In this document: in pieces, positions 54,380 through 63,792 of the stretch | How the letters are laid out: each line of letters begins with the position of its first letter | Numbering within the stretch: the stretch's first letter is position 1 | Assembly: GCA_002335055.1 (NCBI GenBank) | Contig: DDCH01000008.1 | Span: 1 to 64,000, forward strand | DNA: 64,000 nucleotides | From: Sulfurimonas sp. UBA2011 | Lineage (GTDB): Bacteria > Campylobacterota > Campylobacteria > Campylobacterales > Sulfurimonadaceae | Direction of reading: 5' to 3' | Position numbers and translations under genes: made by a program | The notes under the pieces: model-generated | The model's input: only the letters and a program-made list of their open reading frames with translations | The model's database searches: none | Told to the model about the DNA's origin: nothing

Positions 54380-55018
54380 ATGGCTATAAATATAAAAGAG
54401 TTTATAAATGTAAGAACAACACCCCTTGCTTCTATATTTGGTAGTTGTTTTTTAGTTATAGTTCCAATGCAACTTTAGCGATGTTTTTATAACACTACTC
54501 GCTTATAGTGTGGGCAGCGTTATCTATTTTAACATTAAAGATGCTGAGCTCATTTAAAAGTAAAGAGTAACAAACGTGCTGCTTTTTTTGAGCATTTCTC
54601 AGATATCTCACTTGTTCTTGCTTGTGTTATCTCTGTTAGTTTGTATCTTAACACCTTATCTGCCTTTGGACTCTATGATTATAATATTTTTACCGAGGTC
54701 AAGGGTTTTATTATGCCTATAGCCTCAGAGCACTCAAGATACGAAATAGTAGCTATTTTAGCAGGTATGCTTATCGTTGTTCCAGGTTTTAAAACGAGTC
54801 ATTATCTTAGTTCTCGAGAGATAGTAACACCCCTTGTACTTTTTTCATCTACACCTGCAATATTTGGCTTTTTAAAGTTAAACCAAATGGGTGCTAGTTT
54901 TAGTATGGTGAGTAATGAGTTAGTTATTTTACTTATTCAGGCTATTGTATATACTATTTTAGGGTATTATTTTACAAACAAAAAAAGGAAAACAATATGT
55001 CAAAATTTGAAAATGTAA
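54380..55018 (+). pseudogene. Frameshifted membrane protein of unknown family
   Basis: ATG 54381 opens AINIKEFINVRTTPLASIF before a stop. Then TLLAYSVGSVIYFNIKDAEL and NKRAAFFEHFSDISLVLACV in other frames lead into a clean 3' frame (from about 54580; readable as an independent frame from TTG 54641) with VAILAGMLIVVPGFKTSHYL and ILLIQAIVYTILGYYFTNKK. Together they give a ~210-residue membrane protein with at least three frame changes. It is not recognised. It overlaps the start of ppnP. Confidence 0.5.
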
Positions 55019-55311
55019 CTGCAGTAAAAGCTGCAAATATTTATTTCGATGGTAATGTAACATCTCGTACACTAGAGTTTAGTGATGGGACTATCAAGTC
55101 TTTAGGAATTATGCTTCCTGGTGAGTATACTTTTGGAACTAACGAAGCTGAGATTATGGAAATAATGAGTGGGAAAATTGATGTTAAACTTCCAGGAGAA
55201 GAATGGAAAACACTGAGCACTCCTGAAACTTTTAACGTTGGAGCAAATTCATCGTTTGATGTAAAAGTTACAACACCAACAGATTACTGTTGTTCGTATA
55301 TTAAGGACTAA
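54997..55311 (+). CDS. ppnP: Pyrimidine/purine nucleoside phosphorylase PpnP
   Basis: 104 residues, the full length of the small cupin DUF1255 family. Pattern: VTAVKAANIYFDGNVTSRTL, KSLGIMLPGEYTFGTNEAEI, EIMSGKIDVKLPGEEW, VGANSSFDVKVTTPTDYCCS. It phosphorolyses nucleosides of several bases. AAAGGAAAAC precedes its ATG, inside the 3' end of the decayed gene. Confidence 0.9.
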   Translation: MSKFENVTAVKAANIYFDGNVTSRTLEFSDGTIKSLGIMLPGEYTFGTNEAEIMEIMSGKIDVKLPGEEWKTLSTPETFNVGANSSFDVKVTTPTDYCCSYIKD

Positions 55312-55360
55312 AGTACTACTTAGTAAAAGACTTACTTAGAGAATAACTCAATTATTTTCT

Positions 55361-55783
55361 CTAAATAAACTGAGAGACTAACTGTTTGAGACTTGTCTCA
55401 TCCAGTGCCCCACTAATACGTTTTACTTCTTTACCATTTTTAAATACGATGAGTGTAGGTATACTACGAATATTCATTCTAGCACCCAGAGTTTTTTCAT
55501 CTTCGGTATTTACTTTGCAAAAGAGGGCTTTAAGTGGAAAATCTTTTGAAGCCTTCTCGAAGGTAGGTCCAAACATTTTACATGGACCACACCATGGTGC
55601 CCAGAAGTCAACTATAACTGCTATGTCACTGTTGACTACTGCTTCATCAAAATTAGCCTCTCTAAGTGTTACAGGGCTTGTTTCTAAAAGAGATTTTTTA
55701 CATTTCCCACAATTAGCTTTTTCATAGCTTTCTTTTTTAGGTACATTGTTGACCATAAGACAATGAGGGCAGACGATTCTCAT
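55361..55783 (-). CDS. trxC: Thioredoxin 2 (zinc-binding)
   Basis: 140 residues. An N-terminal zinc ribbon has CPHC (5-8) and CGKC; the thioredoxin fold has active site WCGPC (64-68) in DFWAPWCGPCKMF, and the cis-Pro loop RSIPTLIVFKNG. TrxC reduces disulfides and belongs to the oxidative-stress set in other bacteria. It is two bases downstream of a 64-residue protein on the same strand. Confidence 0.94.
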   Translation of the reverse strand: MRIVCPHCLMVNNVPKKESYEKANCGKCKKSLLETSPVTLREANFDEAVVNSDIAVIVDFWAPWCGPCKMFGPTFEKASKDFPLKALFCKVNTEDEKTLGARMNIRSIPTLIVFKNGKEVKRISGALDETSLKQLVSQFI

Positions 55784-55784
55784 T

Positions 55785-55979
55785 TTAGTCCTTAAGTGAC
55801 TTGATAGTTTCAGTCATACCGAAATCTGGATATTTTTTAGGTTCAAGAACAATTTGTGCAAGTTTTTTATTGTCATTGTTTATATCTTTTAGTGTAGAAA
55901 AGAGAGAATCTATCTCTGTGATTGTAACTGTGTGTGTGTCAGGAAAGCCTAATAGTTCCCCACGAACATCATAAATCAT
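55785..55979 (-). CDS. Hypothetical 64-aa protein, weakly FliW-like
   Basis: 64 residues with YDVRGELLGFPDTHTVTI at the start, then FSTLKDINNDNKKLAQIVLE and KYPDFGMTETIKSLKD. The opening resembles the N-terminus of flagellar assembly factor FliW, but FliW is twice as long and its later motifs are absent, so I do not assign it. No frameshift is evident. It sits in a run with nrdA, a 121-residue protein and trxC. Confidence 0.5.
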   Translation of the reverse strand: MIYDVRGELLGFPDTHTVTITEIDSLFSTLKDINNDNKKLAQIVLEPKKYPDFGMTETIKSLKD

Positions 55980-55988
55980 TGGATTCCT

Positions 55989-56354
55989 TTAAAATAAGCC
56001 TTCTTCATATTTAAGAGTATTAGATATTATATAACAGGAAGAGCTTTTTATTGTTGATATATTATAGCACTCTCCAATACCAAAAGCAAATAAATTTTCA
56101 TTTTTTATGATATTTGCTCCATCGGACATATCTATGAGATAGAGGCTGCTGTTCTCTAAAAGCTTCGCATCACTTACACCATTAAACTCTAGTGTTATTG
56201 TTATCCAGTCAAAAGCTCTAGCACTATCTTGAACAGCAAATGTAGTTTGAATTTGTAGGGGGGAGATAATATTTAAAGAACGAAACTCAGCATCTTTAAA
56301 ATGTGAGAAACGTTCATTAAATGCAGGGAGTTCATTTAGGTGTAGGGGTTTCAT
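55989..56354 (-). CDS. Hypothetical protein (121 aa) overlapping nrdA
   Basis: 121 residues if started at ATG 56354 (KPLHLNELPAFNERFSHF), 11 bases after the nrdA stop; a start nine codons upstream would overlap nrdA. Beta-rich, with two Cys in its C-terminal part (FGIGECYNISTIKSSSCYII). No family recognised; cotranscribed with nrdA. Confidence 0.55.
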   Translation of the reverse strand: MKPLHLNELPAFNERFSHFKDAEFRSLNIISPLQIQTTFAVQDSARAFDWITITLEFNGVSDAKLLENSSLYLIDMSDGANIIKNENLFAFGIGECYNISTIKSSSCYIISNTLKYEEGLF

Positions 56355-56364
56355 GTAAAAGTGC

Positions 56365-58731
56365 CTATTGGCAACCAACACACTCCATACTTCTATCTTC
56401 TACGTCTCCAGCAACTTCAGGAGATTGAGAACGTAGATAGTATGTTGATTTTAAACCTAACTTCCATGCGAGCATATAGATTTCATTTAAGTACTTACCA
56501 CTTGCTTTATCTAAAGTGATAAAGATGTTAAGTGACTGACCTTGATCTATCCACTTTTGACGAATTGCAGCAGCTTTGATAAGTAGTGTTTGGTTCAAGT
56601 CATAAGCAGGTGTATAATAAGCCCAAGTCTCTGGAGAGAGTTTAGGAACAACAACTGGAATTAGACCAGATAAGTTCTCTTCAAACCACTTACGTTTAAA
56701 TACAGGCTCAATAGCTTGAGTAGTTCCTGTAAGAATAGAGATAGAACTAGTAGGAGCAACAGCCATTAAATAACCATTTCTCATACCTTGTGCTTTTACT
56801 TTAGTTCTTAAATCATCCCACTCGTATGTAGAAGCAAAAAGTCCACCACGGTCAACTAAATTTATAACCTCTGCGTTTGCATGGTCTTGGGGAAAAATAC
56901 CACGACTCCACTTAGAACCTACAAATTCAGGGTAAGGACCTTTTTCTTTTGCTAAGTCAGCGGATGCATTAATAGTGTTATAAGATACAGATTCCATAAC
57001 TTCATCTATTTTATCGAAGTGTTCTTGAGTACCCCAAGGAATAGCTTGTTCTGCTAACATCTGAGCTTCACCCATAACACCCAAGCCGATTGAACGAGAT
57101 TTCATGTTAGTGCGTTTTACTTTCTCAACAGGATAAAAGTTTAGGTCTATAACGTTATCTAAACATCTAACAGCTATAGGAACGATTCTTTCTATCTCTG
57201 CTTTTGTATTTATACGAGAGAGGTTTATAGAAGCTAAGTTACAAACAGCAGTTGAACCATTTACTTTTTCTTTCTCTACTACAAAGATTGGAAGTCCACC
57301 TAGAGAGTCTAAAGCTGTTACTTTTTTTGCTGGTTTTTGTATACCACTATCTACAGTTACAAGTTCATCTTCTTCATAAGAAATAGTTTCACCATTTTCA
57401 AAAATAAACTTTATTTTATAATGGTTAGGTTGTGTATTTTGAAAAATTTCAGTACAAAGGTTTGAACTACGAATGATTCCGTAATGATCATTCGGGTTAG
57501 CTCTGTTTGCATTATCTTTAAAACAAAGAAATGGTGAACCTGTCTCAAAGTAAGAAGTAAGGATTTTTTTCCATAAGTCTTTTGCTTTGATTTTTTCTTT
57601 TACAAGTGACTCATCTTGTTCAAGTTCAAGATAACGTTTGTCAAACTCTTCACCATAAATGTCTGTTAGTTCTCTAACATCATAAGGATCAAAAAGAGTC
57701 CAAATTGCATCTTCTTGAACACGACGCATAAACATATCGTTTAACCAAAGTGATGGGAAAAGATCATGTGCACGACGTCTCTCTTCACCAGAGTTTTTCT
57801 TAAGGTCTAAAAAGTCATTGATATCTATATGCCAAGGCTCAAGATAAACTGCGATAGCACCTTTACGAGTACCAAGTTGATCAACTGCAATAGCAATATC
57901 ATTTGTAATTTTTAGAAATGGAACTGTTCCACCTGCTGCATTTTTATGTCCATCAATAAATGAACCCATTGAGCGAACCTGTGTCCAATCCCAACCGATA
58001 CCACCACCAAACTTAGAAAGCATAGACATCTCTTGGTAAGCATCGAAGATACCTTCAATATTATCTGGAGTTGAACCGATATAACAAGAAGAGAGTTGGT
58101 GTCTTGTTGTTCTTGCGTTGCTTAGTGTTGGTGTTGCAAGCATAACTTGAAATGTACTAATCATGTTATAAAACTTGATAGCCCACTCTTGACGGTTCTC
58201 TTCGCGTTGTGCTAGGAACATAGCGATAGCCATAAACATATGCTGTGGAAGTTCTATAGGATTAGAATCTCTATCTTTAATAAGATATCTATCATAAAGA
58301 GTTTTTATACCAAGATAGTTAAATTGAAAGTCACGTTCAGGAACTAGGTGTTTTTCTAACTCATTAAGGTCGTACATCTCTTTTAGGCCTAAAAGGATAC
58401 GTCCTTCTTTTTCACCTTTAAGAAAATAGTTCTCTAGTTTGCAGTAACCTGTAAAACCATTTACTTGGTGATAAAGGTTAAAGACGAAAAGGCGTGATGC
58501 TACAAAAGTCCAGTTAGGTGCATCTATGTCTATCTTGTCAACAGCAGTTTTTATTAGAGTTTCTTGAATCTCTTTAGAAGTGATACCATCACGAAAGTGA
58601 ATCTGTGCATCAACCTCAAGTTCACTTTGACTTACATTAGTTAAACCCTTAACAGCTGCAGCTGTATATTTTTGTATCTTAGAGATATCTAAAGGTTCTG
58701 TTCTTCCATTTCTTTTTATTACTGTTATCAT
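56365..58731 (-). CDS. nrdA: Ribonucleotide reductase class Ia, alpha subunit
   Basis: 788 residues. An N-terminal ATP-cone (VIKRNGRTEPLDISKIQKYT) gives allosteric activity control. In the barrel are SNLCTEIF with active-site Cys and Glu, STAVCNLASINLSR with a further Cys, and CNxA-type elements; the C-terminal SMECVGCQ is the thiol relay pair. It reduces ribonucleoside diphosphates using NrdB. The stop is just upstream of two small genes and trxC, a potential reductant. Confidence 0.96.
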   Translation of the reverse strand: MITVIKRNGRTEPLDISKIQKYTAAAVKGLTNVSQSELEVDAQIHFRDGITSKEIQETLIKTAVDKIDIDAPNWTFVASRLFVFNLYHQVNGFTGYCKLENYFLKGEKEGRILLGLKEMYDLNELEKHLVPERDFQFNYLGIKTLYDRYLIKDRDSNPIELPQHMFMAIAMFLAQREENRQEWAIKFYNMISTFQVMLATPTLSNARTTRHQLSSCYIGSTPDNIEGIFDAYQEMSMLSKFGGGIGWDWTQVRSMGSFIDGHKNAAGGTVPFLKITNDIAIAVDQLGTRKGAIAVYLEPWHIDINDFLDLKKNSGEERRRAHDLFPSLWLNDMFMRRVQEDAIWTLFDPYDVRELTDIYGEEFDKRYLELEQDESLVKEKIKAKDLWKKILTSYFETGSPFLCFKDNANRANPNDHYGIIRSSNLCTEIFQNTQPNHYKIKFIFENGETISYEEDELVTVDSGIQKPAKKVTALDSLGGLPIFVVEKEKVNGSTAVCNLASINLSRINTKAEIERIVPIAVRCLDNVIDLNFYPVEKVKRTNMKSRSIGLGVMGEAQMLAEQAIPWGTQEHFDKIDEVMESVSYNTINASADLAKEKGPYPEFVGSKWSRGIFPQDHANAEVINLVDRGGLFASTYEWDDLRTKVKAQGMRNGYLMAVAPTSSISILTGTTQAIEPVFKRKWFEENLSGLIPVVVPKLSPETWAYYTPAYDLNQTLLIKAAAIRQKWIDQGQSLNIFITLDKASGKYLNEIYMLAWKLGLKSTYYLRSQSPEVAGDVEDRSMECVGCQ

Positions 58732-58943
58732 TTACACTTCCTAACATTATATATCTTCAGATTTTTTACATAATAGTTAAGCTAAGTAGAATTAGATTCA
58801 TTTACTCATTTTAACCATCACATAAAAAATCATGTATATAAAGTACAAATATTTTATCTTAACTCTCTTAAAATCTATTGAATTAATTGTTTTTTTTTAA
58901 GGATTTACTAGCTTATGAAGATGTATAATTAAGGATAATACGA

Positions 58944-58966
58944 AGCATAACCAAAGTGGCTATGCT
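58944..58966. repeat. Hairpin downstream of purB
   Basis: AGCATA-a-CCA-aag-TGG-c-TATGCT, a 10-bp stem with one mismatch, 15 bases after the purB stop. On the plus strand T6 follows (58974-58979); on the minus strand no T run follows. It probably marks the purB transcript end or protects it. Confidence 0.4.
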
Positions 58967-58980
58967 ATAGAGATTTTTTG

Positions 58981-60309
58981 TTATTTAAAAACACGTTTAA
59001 ATATATTATCTACATTTTTAGTGTAGTAGGCATAGTTAAAACATTCACGAATTGCTTTTTCGCTTAGAGACTCTCTTAACTCATCATCTGCTAAGAGATG
59101 GTTTAGGTAAAGTGACTCACCATTTTCATCTGTAGTAGCACGACCAGCTTGAATTTCTTCCCAAACTTTCATTGCATTTCTTTGTACGATACGATAAGCA
59201 TCTTCACGAGATACCCCCTGAAGTGGTAACTCAAGTAAAACACGTTGAGAAAAAACAAGTCCACCAGTAAGGTTAAGGTTTTTCATCATGTTTTGAGGGA
59301 ATACTGTAAGGTTTGCTATTACATTGTTCATACGGTGAAGCATAAAGTCCATAGTAATGAAAGCATCAGGTAACCAAAAACGCTCAGTTGAAGAGTGAGA
59401 GATATCACGCTCATGCCATAGTGCTACATTTTCCATTGCAGGAGTTACACAAGTTCTAATGATACGAGCAAGTCCTGTAATATTTTCTGTCAGAATTGGA
59501 TTACGTTTATGAGGCATTGCAGAAGACCCTTTTTGGCCTTTAGCGAAAAACTCTTCAGCTTCATATACTTCTGTACGTTGAAGGTGTCTTACTTGAACGG
59601 CAAACTTTTCTACTGAAGAAGCTAGTAGTGCTAGAGTAGTTGCTAGTCTAGCATAACGATCACGGTGAACAACTTGGTTTGAACATGGCTCATATTTTAA
59701 TCCAAGTTCTTCCATTGCATACTCTTCTAGTTCCAGTGGTGCATGAGCAAAGTTACCCATAGCTCCAGAGATTTGTCCTACTGCGATTACTTCCATAGTC
59801 TGCTCAAGATTTAAAAGGTGACGCCCAACTTCATCATACCAAACAGCTAGTGTAAGACCAAAAGTGATAGGCTCACCATGGATACCATGAGAACGTCCAA
59901 CCATTAAAGTCATCTTATGTTCTTCTGCACGCTTCTTGATTGATTCCATCAGAGTCTTAACACCATCGATAACAATATTTAAAGAATCTCTCATCTGAAT
60001 TGCAACACCAGTGTCAACAGCATCAGATGAAGTCATACCATAGTGAAACCATCTAGACTCATCTCCTAGACTCTCAGACACACTAGTATTAAATGCTATA
60101 AGGTCATGTCTAGTTACTGCTTCTATCTCTTCTATACGTTCTACCGAGAATGTAGCATTTTTTACAATCTTATCTGCATCCTCTTGTGGAATCTTACCTA
60201 GTCTTGCCCAAGCTTTCACCGCTGCTTTTTCTACTTCTAACCATGCTGCATATCTTGCATGTTGAGTCCATTTACTTGCCATCTCTGGACGTGAATATCT
60301 TTCTACCAT
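58981..60309 (-). CDS. purB: Adenylosuccinate lyase
   Basis: 442 residues from ATG 60309 (RBS AAAAAGGT; the 31 codons upstream lack family match). Family signature GSSAMPHKRNPILTENITG is complete, with the catalytic base region HYGMTSSDAVDTGVAIQMRD and GRSHGIHGEPITFGLTLAVW. PurB acts twice in purine synthesis. Together with purT in this window it shows that de novo purine synthesis is retained. Confidence 0.95.
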   Translation of the reverse strand: MVERYSRPEMASKWTQHARYAAWLEVEKAAVKAWARLGKIPQEDADKIVKNATFSVERIEEIEAVTRHDLIAFNTSVSESLGDESRWFHYGMTSSDAVDTGVAIQMRDSLNIVIDGVKTLMESIKKRAEEHKMTLMVGRSHGIHGEPITFGLTLAVWYDEVGRHLLNLEQTMEVIAVGQISGAMGNFAHAPLELEEYAMEELGLKYEPCSNQVVHRDRYARLATTLALLASSVEKFAVQVRHLQRTEVYEAEEFFAKGQKGSSAMPHKRNPILTENITGLARIIRTCVTPAMENVALWHERDISHSSTERFWLPDAFITMDFMLHRMNNVIANLTVFPQNMMKNLNLTGGLVFSQRVLLELPLQGVSREDAYRIVQRNAMKVWEEIQAGRATTDENGESLYLNHLLADDELRESLSEKAIRECFNYAYYTKNVDNIFKRVFK

Positions 60310-60415
60310 TGTGTACCTTTTTATTAAGAAGTTTATTGCGCTAAAATTCGCTATATATGAATAACATTTTACTCGAATATTCATAATAAACCAATTAAAC
60401 ACTAAAGGACTTCAG

Positions 60416-61360
60416 TTGCCATTTGTAAAAAATAAATATATAGTTAAGACAAAACAAAGAGCAGTGTTCTATCTGATGAATGAACTTGGATACTCCCAAA
60501 GAGAGTCTCAGCGTTTTATATCTAAGGGCCGTATTTTAGTTAATGGTGAAAAGATGATTAAAACTGCTGGTGAGATAGAAGGAGAAATAGAGTTCATTCA
60601 TTTTGAACCTATAACTAGAGGACTTAAACCTACTTACGAGTCAGAAGAGTTTGTTGTCTTTGATAAACCAAGTGGAGTACTTGTACACCCTCAGACAAAA
60701 CGAACACCCTATTCTCTCATAGATGAACTAAAATTCCAGTATGGCCGTGATGCCAATATTGCTCATCGTATTGACCAAGAGACAAGTGGACTTGTTTTAT
60801 GTGCAAAGAATAAAACTAGTGAACGTGAAATTAAGATGATGTTTCAAGAAAGAGATATGAAGAAAAAGTATTTTGCAATGGTTCATGGAGAGATGAAAGA
60901 AGAACTTGTCGTTGAAGCTCCACTCCTTCGTTCACAAGATCAATCAAGTGCGATGGTTAGAATGATAGTAAAAGTTCATGAAGATGGTAAAGCTTCTAAA
61001 ACAAGTTTTAAACCTCTTAATTATTTTCCTGATAAAGATATGACATTAGTAGAATGTTCTCCTCATACCGGAAGACAACATCAAATACGTGTTCACCTGT
61101 TTCACGTGAAACATACTATAGTTGGTGAACCTATCTATGGACAAACTGAAGATATGTTAGTAAAATTTTTAGATAAGGAGCTCTCTCCATTAGATAGAAT
61201 AAACAATGGTGGTGCCTCAAGACTTTTACTACATGCTTGTGAGCTGGAGTTTGAGTTATATTCAACAGTGTATAATATTAAAAGTAAGACAGACTTCTTA
61301 AAGTTATGTTTTAAGAGTATGGATGTGAATAACTTTAGTATAAGAATATTTGATATCTAA
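60416..61360 (+). CDS. RluD-family 23S rRNA pseudouridine synthase
   Basis: 314 residues from TTG 60416, with AAAGGA seven bases upstream. N-terminal S4-like domain (LGYSQRESQRFISKGRILVN), then the catalytic Asp in AHRIDQETSGLVLCAK, and the C-terminal PHTGRQHQIRVHLFHVKHTI motif. It isomerises uridines in rRNA (RluC/RluD group). It is divergent from purB and followed by a long noncoding gap. Confidence 0.9.
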   Translation: MPFVKNKYIVKTKQRAVFYLMNELGYSQRESQRFISKGRILVNGEKMIKTAGEIEGEIEFIHFEPITRGLKPTYESEEFVVFDKPSGVLVHPQTKRTPYSLIDELKFQYGRDANIAHRIDQETSGLVLCAKNKTSEREIKMMFQERDMKKKYFAMVHGEMKEELVVEAPLLRSQDQSSAMVRMIVKVHEDGKASKTSFKPLNYFPDKDMTLVECSPHTGRQHQIRVHLFHVKHTIVGEPIYGQTEDMLVKFLDKELSPLDRINNGGASRLLLHACELEFELYSTVYNIKSKTDFLKLCFKSMDVNNFSIRIFDI

Positions 61361-61734
61361 GATGTTGTGTTATTAAAACTATTTTAGAGAAAAGCCCTAT
61401 ATTTAGGTCTTTATAGTAGCAAATATTTTTTATTATTCAAATATTTATATAAATATTTTTTTATGTTTAAAAGAATTTCAAAATTTAGTTAGAAGAAGAG
61501 AGTTCGCTATTCACAAGTTAGAGCACTGTGTGAATACTACACACTCTTAAATAAATTTCAAAATTTATTTGTATAAGAAAAAATTTTTAAGAAAAATTTT
61601 GAGAAAAGTCAGTTTTTTTAGTAAGATTGAATTTATTATTTGTTTATAAGAAAAGTATGATATTATTACACTCAGAGACGGCCTCCCTGGTGTGTTGGTC
61701 GTTTTGCTTCTAAAGAATGAACTACTTCACTCTA
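61361..61734. other. 374-base AT-rich intergenic region with inverted DnaA-box-like pair and hairpin
   Basis: No protein-coding gene is convincing here. Contents: AATTTCAAAATTTA repeated twice (about 61466 and 61555), an inverted pair TATTCACA...TGTGAATA (61508-61515, 61529-61536, spacer 13 bases), a TATAAG/TATGATATTAT promoter-like stretch near 61640, and a hairpin ACGGCC...GGTCGT near 61680-61705 followed by TTTT. A short ATG frame across the hairpin (18 codons) is probably chance. Purpose unknown. Confidence 0.45.
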
Positions 61735-61971
61735 TTAAACTCCATTATATCTTTTGATAATTTTTTTAACACGTGCTCTAAGATTTCGTAGTGCATCAGA
61801 ACTTGTTTTACCATCTGCAGTTAAGTTCTCAAAGTCATCACCAAGTTGTGCTTTAGCCATCCAACCTATTTTATTATGGTACTTGATACCTACAAAACGT
61901 ATATCACCAAAGTGACCCTTACAAAGTTTATATATTTCTTTGATTCTATCTGCATCCATTTTTTCTGACAT
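61735..61971 (-). CDS. Hypothetical protein (78 aa)
   Basis: ATG 61971 is preferred over 62016 because AAGGAAG lies upstream. 78 residues: SEKMDADRIKEIYKLCKGHF, then FVGIKYHNKIGWMAKAQLGD and a Arg/Lys-rich C-terminal helix LRNLRARVKKIIKRYNGV. The basic end suggests nucleic-acid contact. No family recognised. No signal peptide. Confidence 0.65.
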   Translation of the reverse strand: MSEKMDADRIKEIYKLCKGHFGDIRFVGIKYHNKIGWMAKAQLGDDFENLTADGKTSSDALRNLRARVKKIIKRYNGV

Positions 61972-62033
61972 AAGTGCTTCCTTAAATTTATTTAGAGTTA
62001 TTCTAGCATATTTCAAGTGTCATTTTGGTTACA

Positions 62034-62147
62034 TTATTTTTTTTCATCGTCCTTAAGTGCAGCATACATAAAACCACCTACACCTATTGCAAAGACTACA
62101 ATGATGATAAGGATTTCAGCTATATCTACCGCAGAAAAAGAGCTCAT
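62034..62147 (-). CDS. Small single-pass membrane protein (37 aa)
   Basis: Start ATG 62147 overlaps the last base of the rlmN stop (TAATG). 37 residues: MSSFSAVDIAE, one membrane helix ILIIIVVFAIGVGGFMYAAL, and a short charged end KDDEKK. Translational coupling to rlmN is likely. Many such small proteins are missed by annotation. Function unknown. Confidence 0.6.
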   Translation of the reverse strand: MSSFSAVDIAEILIIIVVFAIGVGGFMYAALKDDEKK

Positions 62148-63223
62148 TAGTCTTCGCCTTCGACTTTTTCCTTAAGTTGACCACAGGCAGCACTTATATC
62201 TATACCCTTAGAGTCTCTTATAGTACATAGAAGACCATGTTTAACTAAGTAGTCCTGAAAAGTAAGCATAGAAGCTTTACTAGGTCTATCATAAGGAGTA
62301 CCAGGATAAGGATTGAAATAGATTAGGTTTACTTTAGCTTTTATGTCAGCAAGTAACTTTACAAGCTTTTTAGCACTACCTATATCATCGTTTTTCCCTT
62401 TTATAACTAGGTACTCAAACATTACTCGCTTACGGGTATCTATAGGAAAGCGTTTAACAGCATCCATAATCGATTGAATGTTATGCGCTTTATTCATAGG
62501 TATAAGCTCTGAACGGAGTTCATCATCAACAGCATGTAAAGAGATAGCAATGTGAACACCTAAGTCCATTTCTCCTAGTTTATCTATCTTTGAACTAAGC
62601 CCACTTGTGCTAACAGTTTGTCTCTTACCACCTATTGATAATCCTTTGTCTTCTTTAAAAATTTCTATGGCTTTTGCTAAGTTTGTTAGGTTATCAAGTG
62701 GTTCACCCATTCCCATATAGACTATATTTATCTTACGAGAGTGTTTGTGATTGTTATCACGCTTAAGTGTTACTACCTGTGCTACTATCTCACCTGTACT
62801 TAGATCACGTGTAAAACCACCCTTAGCTGTTAGGCAAAATGTGCAGCCTACTTTACAACCAACTTGTGTAGAAACACAGATAGTATATTTGGCTTCTTGG
62901 CAGACATTTCCAGATTCATCCAACTGTTCGTCCTTCATCTTTAGCCAAACAGCCTCCATTGTTTTGCCATCTTGAAGTTCTAGGAGATACTTTATTGTGC
63001 CATCAGTTGATTCTTCTTTGTTTTTGATACTCAGAGGATTCACTAAATACTTTTGAGAAAGCTCTTCTTTCATAGCCTTTGGTATGTTCTTCATATCTTC
63101 ATAACTAGAAGCAAAATTGTGATAAAGCCAGCCATAAATTTGTTTGACTCTAAACTTTGGAGTGATAAGTGACTCTAACTCTGTAAGAGTATAGTCCATT
63201 AAAGAGGGTTTTAAAGGACTCAT
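62147..63223 (-). CDS. rlmN: 23S rRNA (adenine-C2)-methyltransferase RlmN
   Basis: 358 residues. Radical SAM cluster Cys in VSTQVGCKVGCTFCLTAKGG (CxxxCxxC), motif GMGEPLDNL, and the C-terminal methyl-carrying Cys region RDSKGIDISAACGQLK. It methylates A2503 in 23S rRNA and some tRNAs. Start overlaps by four bases with the upstream gene (ATGA), so both are translated together. Confidence 0.95.
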   Translation of the reverse strand: MSPLKPSLMDYTLTELESLITPKFRVKQIYGWLYHNFASSYEDMKNIPKAMKEELSQKYLVNPLSIKNKEESTDGTIKYLLELQDGKTMEAVWLKMKDEQLDESGNVCQEAKYTICVSTQVGCKVGCTFCLTAKGGFTRDLSTGEIVAQVVTLKRDNNHKHSRKINIVYMGMGEPLDNLTNLAKAIEIFKEDKGLSIGGKRQTVSTSGLSSKIDKLGEMDLGVHIAISLHAVDDELRSELIPMNKAHNIQSIMDAVKRFPIDTRKRVMFEYLVIKGKNDDIGSAKKLVKLLADIKAKVNLIYFNPYPGTPYDRPSKASMLTFQDYLVKHGLLCTIRDSKGIDISAACGQLKEKVEGED

Positions 63224-63762
63224 TTTTTTGTTAGTTCTTTAATACGTTTTTTAACATGCTCACTAAGAAGTTTTTTAGACTCTTCATGATTTTTTAAGAA
63301 ATCTTCATGAGCGTTAGTGTTAGTAAAGTTAGTAACACAAAAGACACCACCAGCTGGTATATTAAATTCTTGAGCAATTTTAAGAACTGCAAAAAACTCC
63401 ATATTTTCTATACCTACACCAAACTTTAAAAAGTTTTTTGAGAGTTCTTCATTCGTACTAATATAGTTAGATGAGTTTACAACTATGTCTTTCACATCAG
63501 TTTCGTTTGTTGTTACAACATTGTCTAAAGGTGTATAAGCATCGTTTGAGAGAAAAGCAAGTTCGATATTTGCTGCTGTCTTACTTTCAATGATATCAAA
63601 TATTTTTGCATCACCATAAGACCCTGCACTTCCTACAAAGAGTATAAACTCTGGTTTATCAAAAAGACAGAGTCTAGTTAAATTCATAGCAACCTCTATA
63701 AGTCCAACACCCATAGGTTGAGCAAAGTTAAAAGTTTCGTTGTTTCCTGCACATATTATCAT
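63220..63762 (-). CDS. Purine nucleoside phosphorylase / MTA-SAH nucleosidase-like protein
   Basis: 180 residues of the PNP_UDP_1 fold. Visible are LFVGSAGSYGDAKIFDIIES (phosphate/nucleoside loop) and FGVGIENMEFFAVLKIAQEF, the ENME/E-M-E motif that binds the ribose hydroxyls, followed by VFCVTNFTNTNAHEDF with a base-contacting Asn. It is shorter than typical hexameric PNP, and I cannot say if phosphorolysis or hydrolysis occurs. It overlaps rlmN by four bases. Confidence 0.7.
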   Translation of the reverse strand: MIICAGNNETFNFAQPMGVGLIEVAMNLTRLCLFDKPEFILFVGSAGSYGDAKIFDIIESKTAANIELAFLSNDAYTPLDNVVTTNETDVKDIVVNSSNYISTNEELSKNFLKFGVGIENMEFFAVLKIAQEFNIPAGGVFCVTNFTNTNAHEDFLKNHEESKKLLSEHVKKRIKELTKK

Positions 63763-63792
63763 TTCTTTATGTCCTTAAATTTATTTATTATT

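Noticed and set aside
55785..55979. fliW
   Set aside because: Only the opening residues look like FliW. The protein is half the length and lacks the later motifs.
61658..61714. Leader peptide of 18 codons over the hairpin
   Set aside because: No ribosome site, no run of one regulatory codon, and the downstream gene is on the other strand.
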